This document shows, in pieces, positions 8,570 to 18,453 of a stretch of 64,000 nucleotides of DNA (its first letter is position 1; the number at the start of each line of letters is the position of its first letter). Position numbers and translations under genes: made by a program. The notes under the pieces were generated by a model, which was not told the origin of the DNA, did no database searches, and saw only the letters and a program-made list of their open reading frames with translations. This stretch comes from Prevotellaceae bacterium UBA4301 (GTDB lineage: Bacteria; Bacteroidota; Bacteroidia; Bacteroidales; Bacteroidaceae), in assembly GCA_002395775.1 (NCBI GenBank), contig DGUV01000056.1:168470-232469 (forward strand). The letters are read 5' to 3'.

Positions 8570-9162
8570 TTAGCCTTGGTATTACAGGAGGTATAGGTAG
8601 CGGAAAGTCTTTCGTTAGCCGCTTGCTTGAGGAGAAATACGCGATTCCTGTTTATAATTGCGACATTCGTGCGCGCATTATTACCCAATGTGATACTAAT
8701 GTCAAGGAACAACTTACAGCACTTATGCCTCACCTCTATGATGAAGAGAATGTTCTGGACAAGAATCGTCTTGCTCAGTACCTCTTTGCCAGCGTGGCCA
8801 ATGCCCGACGGGTGAACAACATCATTCATCCTGTTGTCCGAGCTGATTTGCGCCACTGGATTGTTGACCATAGTGATGCGCTCATAGTGGCAGTTGAGAG
8901 TGCTATTCTTTACGAAAGCGGGTTTCATACCGAAGTTGATCGTGTACTCTTTGTCGATGCCCCACTTGAGATTCGCCTCCAGCGTGTTGAGGCCCGTGAC
9001 GGTCTTTCGCCTGACGAGGTGATTCGTCGTATGAAGAGTCAGCGTCCCGATGTTGCGCGCGGTCGTGCTGACTTTTACATCATGAACGATGGTAGGTCCG
9101 ACCTCATTTCTCAGTTACGGGAGACCTTAGAAACATTAAATCCTAAAATCATTAAATCTTAA
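8566..9162 (+). CDS. coaE: Dephospho-CoA kinase
   Basis: A 198-residue P-loop kinase catalysing the last step of coenzyme A synthesis, phosphorylation of dephospho-CoA. The Walker A motif is GGIGSGKS at residues 8-15. The family motifs HPVVRADLR, VESAILYESGF and LFVDAPLEIRLQRV follow in the expected order. Its ATG overlaps the ybbR stop codon by 4 bp, so translation is probably coupled. Confidence 0.96.
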   Translation: MISLGITGGIGSGKSFVSRLLEEKYAIPVYNCDIRARIITQCDTNVKEQLTALMPHLYDEENVLDKNRLAQYLFASVANARRVNNIIHPVVRADLRHWIVDHSDALIVAVESAILYESGFHTEVDRVLFVDAPLEIRLQRVEARDGLSPDEVIRRMKSQRPDVARGRADFYIMNDGRSDLISQLRETLETLNPKIIKS

Positions 9163-9173
9163 ATATAGTTATT

Positions 9174-9614
9174 ATGCTCAAGACCATTCTCGCCATCTCT
9201 GGCAAACCCGGGCTTTATCGCCTTGTCTCGCGAGGCAACCGAAGCCTTATTGTGGAAACACTTGATGAAACCCACAAGCGTCAGCCCGCTTTTGGCACTG
9301 ATCGCATCATTTCGTTAGCAGACATAGCCATGTATACCGACGAGGAAGAAGTTCCCCTGCGTCAGGTGCTTAACAACATCAAGGCAAAGGAAGAAGGAAA
9401 ACAGGTTTCCTCTATAGACCTGAAGAGTGCCTCGAAGGAACAGCTCTTCGATTTCATGGGTGAGGTTTTGCCTTCATTTGACCGTGACCGCGTCCACGCA
9501 TCTGATGTGAAGAAACTCATTCAATGGTACAACATCCTGATTCAGAACGATATCACCGACTTTGACGAAGACCTGCAGGAAACTCCAGGCGACAATGTCG
9601 ATGATCGGAAGTAA
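9174..9614 (+). CDS. DUF5606 conserved Bacteroidetes protein
   Basis: A 146-residue cytoplasmic protein of unknown function. It matches the DUF5606 pattern as I know it: MLKTILAISGKPGLYRLVS at the N-terminus, an acidic centre (MYTDEEEVPLRQVLNNI), and a C-terminal helical part (KSASKEQLFDFMGEVLPSF, SDVKKLIQWYNILI). No signal or membrane segment is present. It is the last gene of the nusB operon, 11 bp after coaE, with a terminator 28 bp downstream. Confidence 0.85.
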   Translation: MLKTILAISGKPGLYRLVSRGNRSLIVETLDETHKRQPAFGTDRIISLADIAMYTDEEEVPLRQVLNNIKAKEEGKQVSSIDLKSASKEQLFDFMGEVLPSFDRDRVHASDVKKLIQWYNILIQNDITDFDEDLQETPGDNVDDRK

Positions 9615-9642
9615 GCAAATATTACTGCGTTGTTATAAAAAG

Positions 9643-9677
9643 GGAGGCTGATTTTGATGTATCAGCCTCCTCTTTTG
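9643..9677 (+). terminator. Rho-independent terminator of nusB-DUF5606 operon
   Basis: GGAGGCTGA at 9643-9651 pairs perfectly with TCAGCCTCC at 9662-9670 around a 10-nt loop. The tail is TCTTTTG. Confidence 0.85.
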
Positions 9678-9718
9678 TAGCATGAAACATACAGACAAGC
9701 GAAAGAAACGTGAGAAAT

Positions 9719-9748
9719 TTTGTGGGTTAAAAATTCGTTCTAAATTTG
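9719..9748 (+). promoter_or_regulatory. Promoter for xylanase/esterase gene
   Basis: TTTG at 9719-9722 is followed after 18 bp by TAAATTTG at 9741-9748. Expected start of transcription is near 9755, giving a leader of about 33 nt. I see no operator-like repeat. Confidence 0.6.
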
Positions 9749-9787
9749 CAACATGAATTGTTGTGAAACCTTAAAAAGTTGAATGTT

Positions 9788-11986
9788 ATGAAAAGGAAAA
9801 CATTTTGCATGAGCATCTTCCTATTGGTCATCTCCTTTAGTTCCGTACTTCAAGTGCAGGCTCAGGGACTGAAGGATGCCTATAGCAATTATTTCAAAGT
9901 AGGTGTTGCCGTTAACCAGCGTAATGTCACTGACCCGCAGCAGCAAACTTTGATTTTGCGGGAGTTCAACAGCATTACGGCAGAGAACGATATGAAACCT
10001 GAGCCCACAGAACCTCGCGAGGGAGAGTTTAACTGGTCTCGTGCCGACCGTATAGCTGACTTCTGTCGTCAAAACGGCATCAAGTTACGCGGACACTGTC
10101 TCGTATGGCATTCACAGATAGGGGAGTGGATGTTTTCAGACTCGGAAGGTAATACTGTCACGAAAGAGGTCCTGCTCCAGCGCATACGTAACCACACTAA
10201 GGCTATAGTTTCGCGTTATAGTGATGTGGTCTACTGTTGGGATGTGGTGAACGAAGCCATCACGGACGACCCTCGGGCCACCAACCGTTACCGTCAGTCG
10301 AAACTCTATCGGATTGCAGGTGACGATTTCATTCGTGAGGCTTTTCGTGCTGCTCGTGAGGCTAATCCCAAAGCACTACTATTTTACAATGACTACAATG
10401 AGTGCGATCCTGTAAAAAGTCGTCGCATATATGACATGGTTCGTGAGATGAAGGCTGCTGGTGTCCCTATTGATGGCATTGGCATGCAGGGCCACTACAA
10501 CATTTATGGTCCTTCGGAAGAACAAGTTGATGCAGCTTTGTCACTTTATAAGACTATAGTGAATCATATACATGTCACGGAACTTGACGTTCGCATCAAT
10601 GAGGAGATGGGGGGACAACTTCAGTTCAGCCGTCAGGGGGAACAAGTGAGTGACAGCATTCGTCAACATCTTGCTGACCAGTATGCCCGACTTTTCCGCC
10701 AGTTCCGCCGTCATAGTGATGTCATTGACTGCGTCACTTTCTGGAATCTTTCCGACCGTGATTCATGGCTCGGACAGGCCAATTATCCCTTACCCTTTGA
10801 TGCTCAATATCAGCCCAAGTTGGCTTATACCTATATTCGCGATATGGCAGAACCCAAATGGCCCATGGCAGTAAAGCCAGCATCACGTCCTCGTCGGCAG
10901 CAGGCGGAGCAACGTACTACTCCATTTGATCCTGCACGTGCCTTTGAACAGAAAGAGGGAATAATTGAGGACTTCAAACCCTCGAGCAAGAATCAACCGG
11001 GTCGCGACTATCCGCAGGTCAACTCTCAGGGATATGTTCGTTTGCGTGTCGAGGCTCCTGATGCCAAGTCTGTTTCCTGCAGCCTTGGACGCGGTGGAAC
11101 CCCTTTGCATCGTGCTTATGATGGCTCTTGGGTGGGACAGACCCTGCGCCCTGAGGATGAGGGATTTCACTACTATCATATTACGGTTGATGGAGGTACA
11201 TTCAACGACCCTGGTGCCCAGAACTTCTTTGGTGGCACTCGTTGGGAAAGCGGTATAGAAGTACCTTCCCATGATCAGGATTTCTTTGCTCTGAAGAATG
11301 TTCCTCATGGGCGTGTGCAGGAGGTGCTGTTTTGGAGTGAGAGCACCAGTCAAATGCGCCGTGCATTTGTCTATACACCTCCAACCTATGATGCGAGCAA
11401 AAAGAAATTTCCTGTACTTTATCTGCAGCATGGATGGGGAGAAAACGAAACTTCATGGAGCCAACAAGGCCATGCAGGGCTTATCATAGATAACCTGCTT
11501 GCCGAAGGGTGTACATTACCTTTTATTATTGTCATGACCTACGGGATGACCAATGAGGTGCGTTTTGGCGGGCTTCGAGAGTTCACGGCTATGGATTTTG
11601 AGAAAGTGTTGGTTGATGAACTGATTCCCTACATTGATGCTCACTTCCGTACGAAGGCCGATAAATGGAATCGCGCTATGGCTGGCTTGTCAATGGGAGG
11701 TTTCGAAACTCGTCTCATTACATTACGCCGGCCCGAGGTTTTCGGATATTATGCTCTCATGAGTGGTGGTCAGTATCAGCCTGCCGACATTAAGGATGTG
11801 CGTCAGGTGCGTCTTATCTTCCAAAGTTGTGGAGGTAAAGAGAATCCCGATGCCATTCGCCAGTCAACCCAGACACTGAAGGACGCAGGCTTCAATGCGG
11901 TATGTTACATTTCAGAAGGTACTGCCCATGAGTTCCTCACTTGGCGACGCAGTCTCCGCGAGTTGGCTCCCTTGCTCTTCAGATAA
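9788..11986 (+). CDS. xyn10D-fae1A: Bifunctional GH10 endo-xylanase / feruloyl esterase
   Basis: A 732-residue secreted enzyme with a signal peptide at residues 1-26 (ends VQAQG). Residues about 30-355 are a GH10 xylanase: acid/base E156 in WDVVNEA, nucleophile E265 in HVTELDVR, and substrate-binding HCLVWHSQ. A linker follows, then a beta-rich domain near residues 405-500 (YVRLRVEAPDAKSVS) of the type found at the N-terminus of such esterases. Residues about 510-732 are an esterase of the alpha/beta-hydrolase fold with S635 in GLSMGGFE and H713 in GTAHEF. This architecture matches Xyn10D-Fae1A of Prevotella ruminicola 23, which cuts xylan and removes ferulate. The ATG at 9788 is preferred over an in-frame TTG at 9779. 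It is monocistronic. Confidence 0.93.
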   Translation: MKRKTFCMSIFLLVISFSSVLQVQAQGLKDAYSNYFKVGVAVNQRNVTDPQQQTLILREFNSITAENDMKPEPTEPREGEFNWSRADRIADFCRQNGIKLRGHCLVWHSQIGEWMFSDSEGNTVTKEVLLQRIRNHTKAIVSRYSDVVYCWDVVNEAITDDPRATNRYRQSKLYRIAGDDFIREAFRAAREANPKALLFYNDYNECDPVKSRRIYDMVREMKAAGVPIDGIGMQGHYNIYGPSEEQVDAALSLYKTIVNHIHVTELDVRINEEMGGQLQFSRQGEQVSDSIRQHLADQYARLFRQFRRHSDVIDCVTFWNLSDRDSWLGQANYPLPFDAQYQPKLAYTYIRDMAEPKWPMAVKPASRPRRQQAEQRTTPFDPARAFEQKEGIIEDFKPSSKNQPGRDYPQVNSQGYVRLRVEAPDAKSVSCSLGRGGTPLHRAYDGSWVGQTLRPEDEGFHYYHITVDGGTFNDPGAQNFFGGTRWESGIEVPSHDQDFFALKNVPHGRVQEVLFWSESTSQMRRAFVYTPPTYDASKKKFPVLYLQHGWGENETSWSQQGHAGLIIDNLLAEGCTLPFIIVMTYGMTNEVRFGGLREFTAMDFEKVLVDELIPYIDAHFRTKADKWNRAMAGLSMGGFETRLITLRRPEVFGYYALMSGGQYQPADIKDVRQVRLIFQSCGGKENPDAIRQSTQTLKDAGFNAVCYISEGTAHEFLTWRRSLRELAPLLFR

Positions 11987-12064
11987 TGTCATATGTGGTT
12001 TTGATTGCTTATTCCATGGCTCTGGGATAAGATGATGAGATTAGCAACACTGCAACAATAAAAC

Positions 12065-12103
12065 AAAAAGGCTGGCACCAAATGAAAGTGCCAGCCCTTT
12101 TTA
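12065..12103. terminator. Bidirectional terminator between xylanase and chromate-transporter genes
   Basis: GGCTGGCAC at 12070-12078 pairs perfectly with GTGCCAGCC at 12088-12096. An A-run lies on one side and a T-run on the other. It can serve the xylanase gene (plus) and the converging chromate transporter operon (minus). Confidence 0.9.
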
Positions 12104-12143
12104 TGTGAATTTGGAAGAATTGACGGATAATATAATGTTATCC

Positions 12144-12722
12144 TTACATAAGGACGATGCCCACTATTGCGCAAATGATGATGGCACGAATGGGACTGAG
12201 TCGATAGACTTTTGTGCTTACGAAGGCAAAAAGGAAAATCAAGACGCTCACCCAGAATTGCCACGGGTTATCACGTGGAGTAGAGAAGTTCTCAGGCGTC
12301 ATAAGGCATAGGGCTGCGGCTGCCAGCAACCCCACCACGGCAGGACGCAGCCATGAGAAAACTTGTTCTACAGAACGATGATGGCGGTATGCCATGAGGA
12401 AGCGACTAATGACTATCATGAGAATAAATGAGGGCAGAACCACGGCAAAGGTGGAAATCAATGAACCTAATACGCCCCAGATGGGGGCATAGCCGGCATT
12501 TGTGAGTGCAGTGTAGCCCACATATGTAGCAGAGTTGATACCAATGGGGCCAGGTGTCATCTGTGAAACAGCAACGATGTCAGTGAACTGACCCATGGTC
12601 ATCCAATGGTGGTGGGTGACCACTTCGCCCTGTATCATGGAAATCATGGCATAGCCACCTCCGAAACCGAAAAGGCCAATCTTGAAGAATGTCCAGAAGA
12701 GTAGTATGAAATAGGCTGTCAT
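12144..12722 (-). CDS. Chromate transporter family protein, subunit 2
   Basis: A 192-residue membrane protein of the short-chain CHR family, in which two half-length genes replace the single long ChrA. It begins MTAYFILLFWTFFKIGLFGFGGG and holds the CHR motifs GGYAMISMIQGEVV and QMTPGPIGINSATYVG. About six hydrophobic segments are visible. The frame is open to 12839, but the ATG at 12722 overlaps the stop of the partner gene (ATGA) and fits the family start. The substrate may be chromate or another anion; the family name does not prove chromate export. Confidence 0.88.
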   Translation of the reverse strand: MTAYFILLFWTFFKIGLFGFGGGYAMISMIQGEVVTHHHWMTMGQFTDIVAVSQMTPGPIGINSATYVGYTALTNAGYAPIWGVLGSLISTFAVVLPSFILMIVISRFLMAYRHHRSVEQVFSWLRPAVVGLLAAAALCLMTPENFSTPRDNPWQFWVSVLIFLFAFVSTKVYRLSPIRAIIICAIVGIVLM

Positions 12723-13252
12723 TTGTCTTCCTCCTTGAATTGTCCGTAGGCATAACCTCCGATGCCAGCTACGAGTATGACGAGAATAGGACTCACACCC
12801 AGCAACCATATGGCAAGGGTGGCAACGATGGGAATCCACACATTGAAACGATTGATTTTGGCCATCTGCGCCATGCGGAATACTGGTGCTGCAATTAGGG
12901 CGACAACGGCAGGGCGGATGCCTCGGAAAGCGCGCTCGACGATGGCATTGTCGCGGAATTGCTGAAACAGAAGGGCTATGGACAGAATGATAACAAAGGA
13001 GGGGAGCACGGTACCCAGCGTGGTGACAAGTGCCCCTCGTTTGCCATTGAGTTTATAGCCCACGAAGATGCCAATGTTGACAGCGAATATGCCAGGACAC
13101 GATTGTGCCACGGCAATGAGGTCGAGGAGTTCCTCGCGCGACATCCATCGGTGTTCATCGACAATCTTGGCCTCGATGAGAGGAATCATAGCATAGCCTC
13201 CGCCAATGGTGAAGAGACCGATGTGCAGAAATGTGCTAAAGAGTGTCCACAT
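12719..13252 (-). CDS. Chromate transporter family protein, subunit 1
   Basis: A 177-residue half-length CHR protein, partner of the next gene. It begins MWTLFSTFLHIGLFTIGGGYA and carries the CHR motif QSCPGIFAVNIGIFVGYK; GTVLPSFVIILSIALLF and IPIVATLAIWLLGVSP are membrane segments. Pairs of short CHR proteins probably form the functional transporter together. It starts 4 bp after the purL stop, which places both transporter genes at the end of the purL transcript. Confidence 0.88.
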   Translation of the reverse strand: MWTLFSTFLHIGLFTIGGGYAMIPLIEAKIVDEHRWMSREELLDLIAVAQSCPGIFAVNIGIFVGYKLNGKRGALVTTLGTVLPSFVIILSIALLFQQFRDNAIVERAFRGIRPAVVALIAAPVFRMAQMAKINRFNVWIPIVATLAIWLLGVSPILVILVAGIGGYAYGQFKEEDK

Positions 13253-13256
13253 CGCG

Positions 13257-16200
13257 TCACTTCCTCACTTGCTTCTCTATCCAATGTCTGGCGTTAACGA
13301 AGGCTTCAATCCACGGAGTCACCTCGTCCATGAGTCGTTCCTGTGGATACCAGCCGCATTGCCATGGGAAGATGGCGCGTTCCAAGTGGGGCATCATGGC
13401 CAGATGACGTCCATCGGCCGAGCAGATGCCTGCAACGGAAAAGTCGCTGTTGTTGGGGTTGCCAGGATATTTATCGTAGGCATAGCGTGCCACAATATTG
13501 TAGTCGCTTGCTTGACCTGGTAGAGAGAAACGTCCTTCGCCATGAGCCACCCAGATTCCCAATTGCTGGCCACTGAGTGACCCCAGCATGATACTCTTGT
13601 TCTCGGGAATATTGAGAGCGAGAAATGCAGACTCGAATTTGTGGCTGGTGTTGTGCTTCATCTGAGCCTTAGGTGAATCTACGAGGTTGAGTTCTACCAT
13701 CAGTTGACACCCATTGCAGATGCCTAAGGAGAGTGTGTCGGGACGAGCAAAATAGCGGTCGAGTGCTTCCTTGGCTTTGGGATTGTAGAGAAAGGCACCT
13801 GCCCAGCCCTTAGCGGATCCCAGCACATCGCTGTTAGAGAAACCACCGCAGAAGACGATGAGGTTAACATCGTCGAGCGTTTCGCGACCTGTCACGAGAT
13901 CGGTCATCATTACGTCCTTTACATCGAAGCCTGCAAGATACATCGAATAGGCCATTTCGCGCTCTCCGTTGGTGCCTTTCTCACGGATGATAGCGGCACG
14001 CAGACCCGATGGTTTGCGACGGTCGGCACTGATGTGGTAATGCGAAAGCTTACCCGTGAAATTGGTGCTAAAGTGCATTTCCACAGGTTGCATCTTGTAG
14101 TTACGGAACCGCTCTTCGGCTTGTTTGTTGAAACTCTGCTTAGTGTCGAGCAGATAGGAGGGACGATACCATACATCACGTAGCTGGTCGATATCAAGCA
14201 TCTGCTCGAAATCTCCCTTGCGCAAACGCATGCTGCGGTCCTTTGAGGGAACGCCAATGTAGATGTATCCCACACCCATCTCGTCCATTATCTTCTTGAA
14301 CTCGGCCTCACGGCATGTAGCAACTTGAACGACTACGCCTGGATTCTCGGCAAAGAGAATTTTCGTCAGGTCGTCTTCCTCAAACTTGTTGAGGTTAATT
14401 TTCATTCCGCCTTTCGTGTTGGCAAAGCACATCTCTAGAAGGGTGGTTATGAGACCACCTGCCGATATGTCGTGTCCAGCCAACAGGAGCCCATGGCGCA
14501 CACATTCCTGAATGGCTTCGAAGGCATCGCGGAAATATTCGGCATTAGTAACAGTAGGAACATCGCTGCCAACGTGACCTTGACTCTGTGCAAATGCGCT
14601 GCCTCCAAGGCGAAGCACATCAAACGAAAAGTCGATGTGGTAGAGAGCAGATTGAGGATCATCGCTCAATACGGGGCTTACCACCTTGCGGATGTCGGAT
14701 ACTTGTCCGCCTGAGGTCACGATGACCGTTCCTGGAGAGATGATTTTTGACCCATCGGGATACTTCTGGCTCATTGAGAGGCTATCCTTTCCGGTTGGGA
14801 CATTAATTTCCAATTGACAGCAGAAGTCACTCAATGCCTCCACAGCTTCATAGAGTCGGGCATCTTCGCCTTTCTGAGATCGGCAAGGCCACATCCAGTT
14901 GGCACTGAGGCTTACACTGTCAAGCCCCTCGGCCAATGGGGCCCACACGATGTTGGTAAGACTTTCTGCCACGGAGAGTACACTGCCTGCAGCGGGGTTG
15001 GCCAGTCCAGCTTGAGGGGCGTGGCCCAGTGCGGTGGCAATGCCCTTACGTCCGCGATAGTCAAGTGCTACTACACCACAGTCACTCAATGGCAATTGCA
15101 GCGGACCTTGGCATTGTTGGCGAGCTACCTTACCTGTTACGGAACGGTCCACCTTATTGGTGAGCCAATCCTTGCAGGCCACAGCCTCCAGCGAAAGCAC
15201 CTGTTCAAGTTTTTCCTTGAGGTCTTTAAGGTCCGTTGTGCCTTCAATGTCTTTGTATTTGCGTTCAACGGTCTCGTCCACCATGATGGTCTTGGGTGAG
15301 TGCCCGAACATTTGGGCTACATCGAGGTCAAAGGGGCGCACTCCGTCACCCTGTTCGAAGGCGAAATGGGCATCGCCAGTGGTTTCGCCCACGACATACA
15401 TGGGTGCCCGTTCGCGCTCGGCAATCTTTCTGACATGTTCCAGATGTTCCTCCTGTATGAGCAGGCCCATGCGTTCCTGGCTTTCGTTGGCAATGATTTC
15501 TTTAGACGATAGGGTGGGGTCACCAATGGGGAGTTTTGTCATGTCAATGAGTCCTCCACATTCTTCCACTAACTCGGACAGACAATTGACATGGCCCGCC
15601 GAGCCGTGGTCGTGGATTGATACCACTGGGTTTACCTCCTCTTCGCACAAGGCTCTTATCAGATTGTTAGCACGTTTCTGCATTTCAGGATTGGCACGTT
15701 GCACTGCATTCAATTCAATTCCACTCGAATATCGTCCAGTGTCAACACTTGATACGGAACCTCCACCTAAACCAATGCGATAATTGTCGCCACCTACGAC
15801 AACAATCTTATTGCCCTTCTGTGGGGTGCCCTTCAGACAATCGCGTTTGGTGCCATATCCTACGCCACCAGCAAGCATGATGACCTTGTCGTAACCATAT
15901 TGCTCTCCATTTTCCTGATGTTCAAACGTGAGGAGCGAACCACAGATGAGGGGTTGTCCAAACTTGTTTCCGAAATCGCTGGCTCCGTTTGACGCCTTGA
16001 TAAGAATCTGTTCAGGAGTTTGATAGAGCCACTTGCGGACAGGGAGAATTTTTTCCCATGTGCGTAGTACCTCATTGTTTCGGGGATAGCTGGTCATGTA
16101 CACAGCCGTACCAGCAATGGGCCATGAACCTGTACCTCCCCCCATGCGGTCTCGGATCTCACCTCCTGTTCCTGTAGATGCGCCATTGAAGGGTTCCACA

Positions 16201-16964
16201 GTGGTGGGGAAGTTGTGGGTCTCGGCTTTTATACTGATTACACTTTCAATGTCGCGGATAACGAAATAGTCGCTCGTTGAGTGGTCTTTGGGTGCAAATT
16301 GTTCCACCGTAGGCCCTTCTGCAAATGCGACATTGTCCTTGTAGGCTGAAATAATGCGATGGGGATTCTCCTGTGTGGTTTTCTTTATCATCTGAAACAG
16401 ACTGCTCTCCATTTCTTTGCCATCAATCACGAAGGTTCCACCAAAAATTTTATGGCGACAGTGCTCCGAATTGATTTGTGCAAAGCCAAATACTTCGCTG
16501 TCGGTTAATTTACGTCCAAGCTGCTGTTCTATTTTATGCAGATAATCAATTTCTTCAGGTGAAAGCGCAAGACCTTCTTCCTCATTGTAGGTTTCCAGAT
16601 TGTCGATGAACTGGATGGGTGCGGGCTTAAGGTTGACAGTGAAAATGTTTTGGTCAAGTCCTTTGTAGAGGCGTTGTAACATGGGGTCATATTCTGCCTC
16701 TTCACTACTTGCTGGAAAATATTCCTCTATACGCTTTATGCCTTGGATGTTCATGTTTTGCGTTATTTCCACAGCATTGGTACTCCATGGGGTCACCATC
16801 TCCCGTCGGGGACCTATGTAGTATCCTTCCAATATATTAGTTTCGAGCAATTCTGCATTTCCATAGAGCCAGCGCAGCTTTTCTATGTTTTCAGGAGTGA
16901 GTGCCTGTTCGCATTGGGTTGCGATGATAGTTTTTGAGGGAGTTTGGAAAAAGAATATTGACAT
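13257..16964 (-). CDS. purL: Phosphoribosylformylglycinamidine synthase (FGAM synthase)
   Basis: A 1235-residue single-chain enzyme of purine synthesis that converts FGAR, glutamine and ATP to FGAM. The order is N-terminal PurS-like region, linker (ALSPEEIDYLH), synthetase core (KAETHNFPTTVEPFNGAST, GSAGHVNCLSELVEECGG) and a C-terminal class I glutamine amidotransferase. In the last domain LGICNGCQLM holds the nucleophile Cys near residue 1083 and IWVAHGEGRF lies downstream. The length is close to the roughly 1300 residues of E. coli PurL. It is 13 bp after the DUF5723 gene and 4 bp before the CHR pair, so it sits inside a long run of unrelated genes. Confidence 0.97.
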   Translation of the reverse strand: MSIFFFQTPSKTIIATQCEQALTPENIEKLRWLYGNAELLETNILEGYYIGPRREMVTPWSTNAVEITQNMNIQGIKRIEEYFPASSEEAEYDPMLQRLYKGLDQNIFTVNLKPAPIQFIDNLETYNEEEGLALSPEEIDYLHKIEQQLGRKLTDSEVFGFAQINSEHCRHKIFGGTFVIDGKEMESSLFQMIKKTTQENPHRIISAYKDNVAFAEGPTVEQFAPKDHSTSDYFVIRDIESVISIKAETHNFPTTVEPFNGASTGTGGEIRDRMGGGTGSWPIAGTAVYMTSYPRNNEVLRTWEKILPVRKWLYQTPEQILIKASNGASDFGNKFGQPLICGSLLTFEHQENGEQYGYDKVIMLAGGVGYGTKRDCLKGTPQKGNKIVVVGGDNYRIGLGGGSVSSVDTGRYSSGIELNAVQRANPEMQKRANNLIRALCEEEVNPVVSIHDHGSAGHVNCLSELVEECGGLIDMTKLPIGDPTLSSKEIIANESQERMGLLIQEEHLEHVRKIAERERAPMYVVGETTGDAHFAFEQGDGVRPFDLDVAQMFGHSPKTIMVDETVERKYKDIEGTTDLKDLKEKLEQVLSLEAVACKDWLTNKVDRSVTGKVARQQCQGPLQLPLSDCGVVALDYRGRKGIATALGHAPQAGLANPAAGSVLSVAESLTNIVWAPLAEGLDSVSLSANWMWPCRSQKGEDARLYEAVEALSDFCCQLEINVPTGKDSLSMSQKYPDGSKIISPGTVIVTSGGQVSDIRKVVSPVLSDDPQSALYHIDFSFDVLRLGGSAFAQSQGHVGSDVPTVTNAEYFRDAFEAIQECVRHGLLLAGHDISAGGLITTLLEMCFANTKGGMKINLNKFEEDDLTKILFAENPGVVVQVATCREAEFKKIMDEMGVGYIYIGVPSKDRSMRLRKGDFEQMLDIDQLRDVWYRPSYLLDTKQSFNKQAEERFRNYKMQPVEMHFSTNFTGKLSHYHISADRRKPSGLRAAIIREKGTNGEREMAYSMYLAGFDVKDVMMTDLVTGRETLDDVNLIVFCGGFSNSDVLGSAKGWAGAFLYNPKAKEALDRYFARPDTLSLGICNGCQLMVELNLVDSPKAQMKHNTSHKFESAFLALNIPENKSIMLGSLSGQQLGIWVAHGEGRFSLPGQASDYNIVARYAYDKYPGNPNNSDFSVAGICSADGRHLAMMPHLERAIFPWQCGWYPQERLMDEVTPWIEAFVNARHWIEKQVRK

Positions 16965-16977
16965 ACTATGTAGTGTT

Positions 16978-18429
16978 TTAGTTTTCTATTGGTTTGCCAA
17001 AGGGAATGTTCAGACCGAAGAAAAAGTCGGCATTGCTTTTGAGTGGAACATATTGCTTGGAAAGTTTGCCCAGAACATGGTCCATACCCACGAAAAGATT
17101 GAACCCACGAGGATGAATATTGATGACTCCGCCCACACTGGCTCCTTGTGTACCCACAGCGGCCGAGAGGGCAAGCTCAAAGGCTTTGGCTGGGGAGAGG
17201 TTGACAGAGAGACGTTCTTCGTTCCAACTATAACGGCCTTGAATACGGGTGGTGGAGAGTAAACCGAAGCTCAGTTTGTCGTAGGAGGGTAGGGCATACT
17301 CCACACCAATGTTAAGTGTGGCTCCCAGTCCATGAACTTTCTTTGTGGTTTCGGCGGTCTGTAACTGATAGAGGTCCTCCAGGCGGTCTCCGAGGTCGTC
17401 CCACTGGTCTTCGATTTTTTCGCCATCACCGTCACCGATTTTCACATTGTGGAAACCATCGAATACGAAGGTTTCTCCATGGTTGGCTGCGTTCAGGGTG
17501 TTCTTCCAGCGGATGAAGCCAAGGTCGAGCAAGGCGGCAGAAAGTTTCAGACCTTTAACCAGTCCTTGTTTTCCCAGATCCCATTCCGTACCAAAGTCAA
17601 AAGCCATACCTGCTCCGCCAACGCCAGGGTTGTCAATGTCCATCTTTTCGAAATCGACTTCCTTGTAGGTGCGTGGGCTGTTGGGATGTTGCTTCATGTA
17701 TTCGTCAGTGTGCTCTTTCACTTTCTGCTCGCCCCAGGTCAGGCCTTTCATGCTGGCTTCAACACTTGCATTAGCCGTCGCTGTCCAACGGTCCTCGGCT
17801 GAGAGGTCGAGATGTAGGTTGTCACCTTTGATGCGGGCATTGGCCGCACCTAGCAAAAGCTTGAACTTAGCTCCAAATCGCCAAGCTTCATTCAGTTGGT
17901 GGCTGTGGCCCATGCCGATTTCCACCCAAGCAGTGGAGGTCGCCCCTACTTTGCTGATGTTATAATCTTTATTTTCCAGATTTTTGAGTACGTCGAAGAG
18001 TTCGTAGGGCACATTGATACCAGCATTCGATCGGGCAGCAATATTGAATGTGTTGAAGCCCTTGAAGGCCCGGAAACCAAACCCAATGAGTTCTATGCGA
18101 CTATCGGTGAGAATCTTATTCTTTTTGTGGAAATTATCCATCACCTCCTTTGTGTCGAGGTAGGGATTAAGAAAGGTGGTAAGGCCGTCCCCATTCGGAT
18201 TCTTATAGAGAATGTTTTTAAGGTTTAGATTACCATGTAATCCTGTCCCTATATGTCCCAAAGCCGGGAAGGTGACGTAGCCCTTTCGGTCGTAGCTTTT
18301 AGCTGGATTCATTTCATGCCCATAGGTATAGCCATCAAGGAAATAGGCACTATTTAGATTTTGGCCGATGAGCTTACCTGCAGAAGTTAGGAAAGCAATA
18401 GCCATCAGTAGTTTATGTGTCGTTTTCAT
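16978..18429 (-). CDS. DUF5723 family protein, probable outer-membrane beta barrel
   Basis: A 483-residue secreted protein of unknown function with a signal peptide at residues 1-22 (ends GKLIGQ). The pattern fits DUF5723: NSAYFLDGYTYGHEMNPA near the start, alternating beta strands, GINVPYELFDVL, and a final strand ending FFFGLNIPFGKPIEN. Such proteins are predicted porin-like barrels. It lies 24 bp after the large lipoprotein gene and 13 bp before purL, so the lipoprotein and the barrel may work as an envelope pair (inference from position). Confidence 0.8.
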   Translation of the reverse strand: MKTTHKLLMAIAFLTSAGKLIGQNLNSAYFLDGYTYGHEMNPAKSYDRKGYVTFPALGHIGTGLHGNLNLKNILYKNPNGDGLTTFLNPYLDTKEVMDNFHKKNKILTDSRIELIGFGFRAFKGFNTFNIAARSNAGINVPYELFDVLKNLENKDYNISKVGATSTAWVEIGMGHSHQLNEAWRFGAKFKLLLGAANARIKGDNLHLDLSAEDRWTATANASVEASMKGLTWGEQKVKEHTDEYMKQHPNSPRTYKEVDFEKMDIDNPGVGGAGMAFDFGTEWDLGKQGLVKGLKLSAALLDLGFIRWKNTLNAANHGETFVFDGFHNVKIGDGDGEKIEDQWDDLGDRLEDLYQLQTAETTKKVHGLGATLNIGVEYALPSYDKLSFGLLSTTRIQGRYSWNEERLSVNLSPAKAFELALSAAVGTQGASVGGVINIHPRGFNLFVGMDHVLGKLSKQYVPLKSNADFFFGLNIPFGKPIEN

Positions 18430-18453
18430 AGAATGTGCTGTGCTTGGATGTTA

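Noticed and set aside
12719..13252. Frameshifted single chromate transporter gene
   Set aside because: Each half carries its own full CHR domain and a proper start; paired short CHR genes are a normal family form.
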